Source of the DNA: Nitratiruptor sp. YY08-10
Lineage (GTDB): Bacteria > Campylobacterota > Campylobacteria > Campylobacterales > Nitratiruptoraceae
Reading direction: 5' to 3'
DNA: 64,000 nucleotides
NCBI RefSeq assembly: GCF_016629565.1
Contig: NZ_AP023057.1
Span: 1,054,001-1,118,000, forward strand
Shown: piece after piece, positions 63,689 to 64,000 of the stretch
Layout of the letters: each line of letters opens with the position of its first letter
Position numbering within the stretch: the stretch's first letter is position 1
Made by a program: the position numbers and the translations under genes
Notes under the pieces: generated by a model
Told to the model about the DNA's origin: nothing
Database searches by the model: none
Seen by the model: only the letters and a program-made list of their open reading frames with translations

Positions 63689-64000
63689 TTAGAATGGTTT
63701 AACCTGAACAGGAATATCCACTTTTTTCTTATTCTGTGCCGCTTCGATAACTAAGTCATACGCATCACAGTATTCCATCTGATCTGTTACGTGATGTAAG
63801 ATTCCTGTTGGAAAGTAGTTGATTTTTTCCTCTTCAGGGAGCTTGTCATATTTTGCTTTTGACATTGTGATGCTATCAATCCATTCTTGATTTTGGATTG
63901 CCTCACCCATTTTGTTTTTTCGTCCCAAGTTTACGTGACAGTTACTAAATACATCAAAGAAGCTGAATCCTCTGTGTTGGAAACCTTTAATGAACATCTT
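63689..64000 (-). CDS. oorB: 2-oxoglutarate:ferredoxin oxidoreductase, beta subunit (C-terminal part)
   Basis: The 3' part of the gene; the start lies beyond the window. About 103 residues are visible: G-F-S-F-F-D-V-F-S-N-C-H-V-N-L-G-R is the conserved beta-subunit segment near the cofactor domain, and the fragment ends V-Q-V-K-P-F. The TPP site is outside the window. Confidence 0.87.
   Translation of the reverse strand, partial: KMFIKGFQHRGFSFFDVFSNCHVNLGRKNKMGEAIQNQEWIDSITMSKAKYDKLPEEEKINYFPTGILHHVTDQMEYCDAYDLVIEAAQNKKKVDIPVQVKPF

Overview
The window is a compact, moderately AT-rich bacterial chromosome segment that reads as Campylobacterota (formerly Epsilonproteobacteria), probably a vent-type autotroph of the Nitratiruptor/Nautilia kind. 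The grounds are a 2-oxoglutarate:ferredoxin oxidoreductase (oor) cluster at the right end, a large UbiD-family decarboxylase of the type used in futalosine menaquinone synthesis, split purL/purQ/purS genes, many 4-base ATGA gene overlaps, and housekeeping proteins of epsilon style. The genus is an inference; no 16S gene is present.

Bases 1-18,300 are a metal-handling region. After the tail of a two-component system (1-927) comes a leftward gene run headed by an ArsR repressor (7085 down to 946) that ends in a complete RND/adaptor/TolC heavy-metal pump. Divergent from arsR lie a cytochrome c and a Cys-rich permease. Next comes a second, rightward pump (8758-14323) whose RND subunit carries the CusA-type TM4 signature. 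A small SHOCT protein, a CPH-type (CopB-like) P-type ATPase and a dedicated OmpR-type regulator/kinase pair (14393-18287) follow. Two promoters in this region (8691-8724 and 14341-14374) share the same tandem heptamer architecture, which suggests that the regulator at 16520 controls both.

Bases 18,272-24,890 hold a phosphofructokinase, a DUF389 membrane protein and a visibly AT-richer two-gene island. Its first gene is a KAP-type P-loop NTPase, broken by one frame shift and one in-frame stop. Its second is an intact, translationally coupled helical protein of unknown function. This is the best candidate for an undescribed (possibly defence) system in the window.

Bases 24,894-41,800 are mostly leftward core genes: purL, an outer-membrane protein, htpX, an aspartoacylase-like gene, metE, and the conserved rpmH-rnpA-yidD-yidC-jag-mnmE-ruvX run, then a rightward diguanylate cyclase and leftward clpB, which has a perfect-consensus sigma-70 promoter. 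Bases 41,998-46,628 form a tight rightward operon: ctpA, purC, purS, purQ, a membrane SH3-like protein and plsC.

Bases 46,637-62,034 are almost continuous leftward genes: an orphan ABC ATPase, a zinc-ribbon PhnA protein, a receiver-less CheB, proA, an HDOD protein, gpsA, an RCK protein, a Kv-like K+ channel, gatB, a SEC-C protein, a ThiE-like protein, atpB, lptB, tsaE, trpD, an S4 protein, ogt and a ubiD-family gene. The RNase P RNA gene (62,091-62,431, minus) follows, then a small membrane protein and oorC/oorB at the right edge. No tRNA, rRNA, insertion sequence or CRISPR array was recognised.
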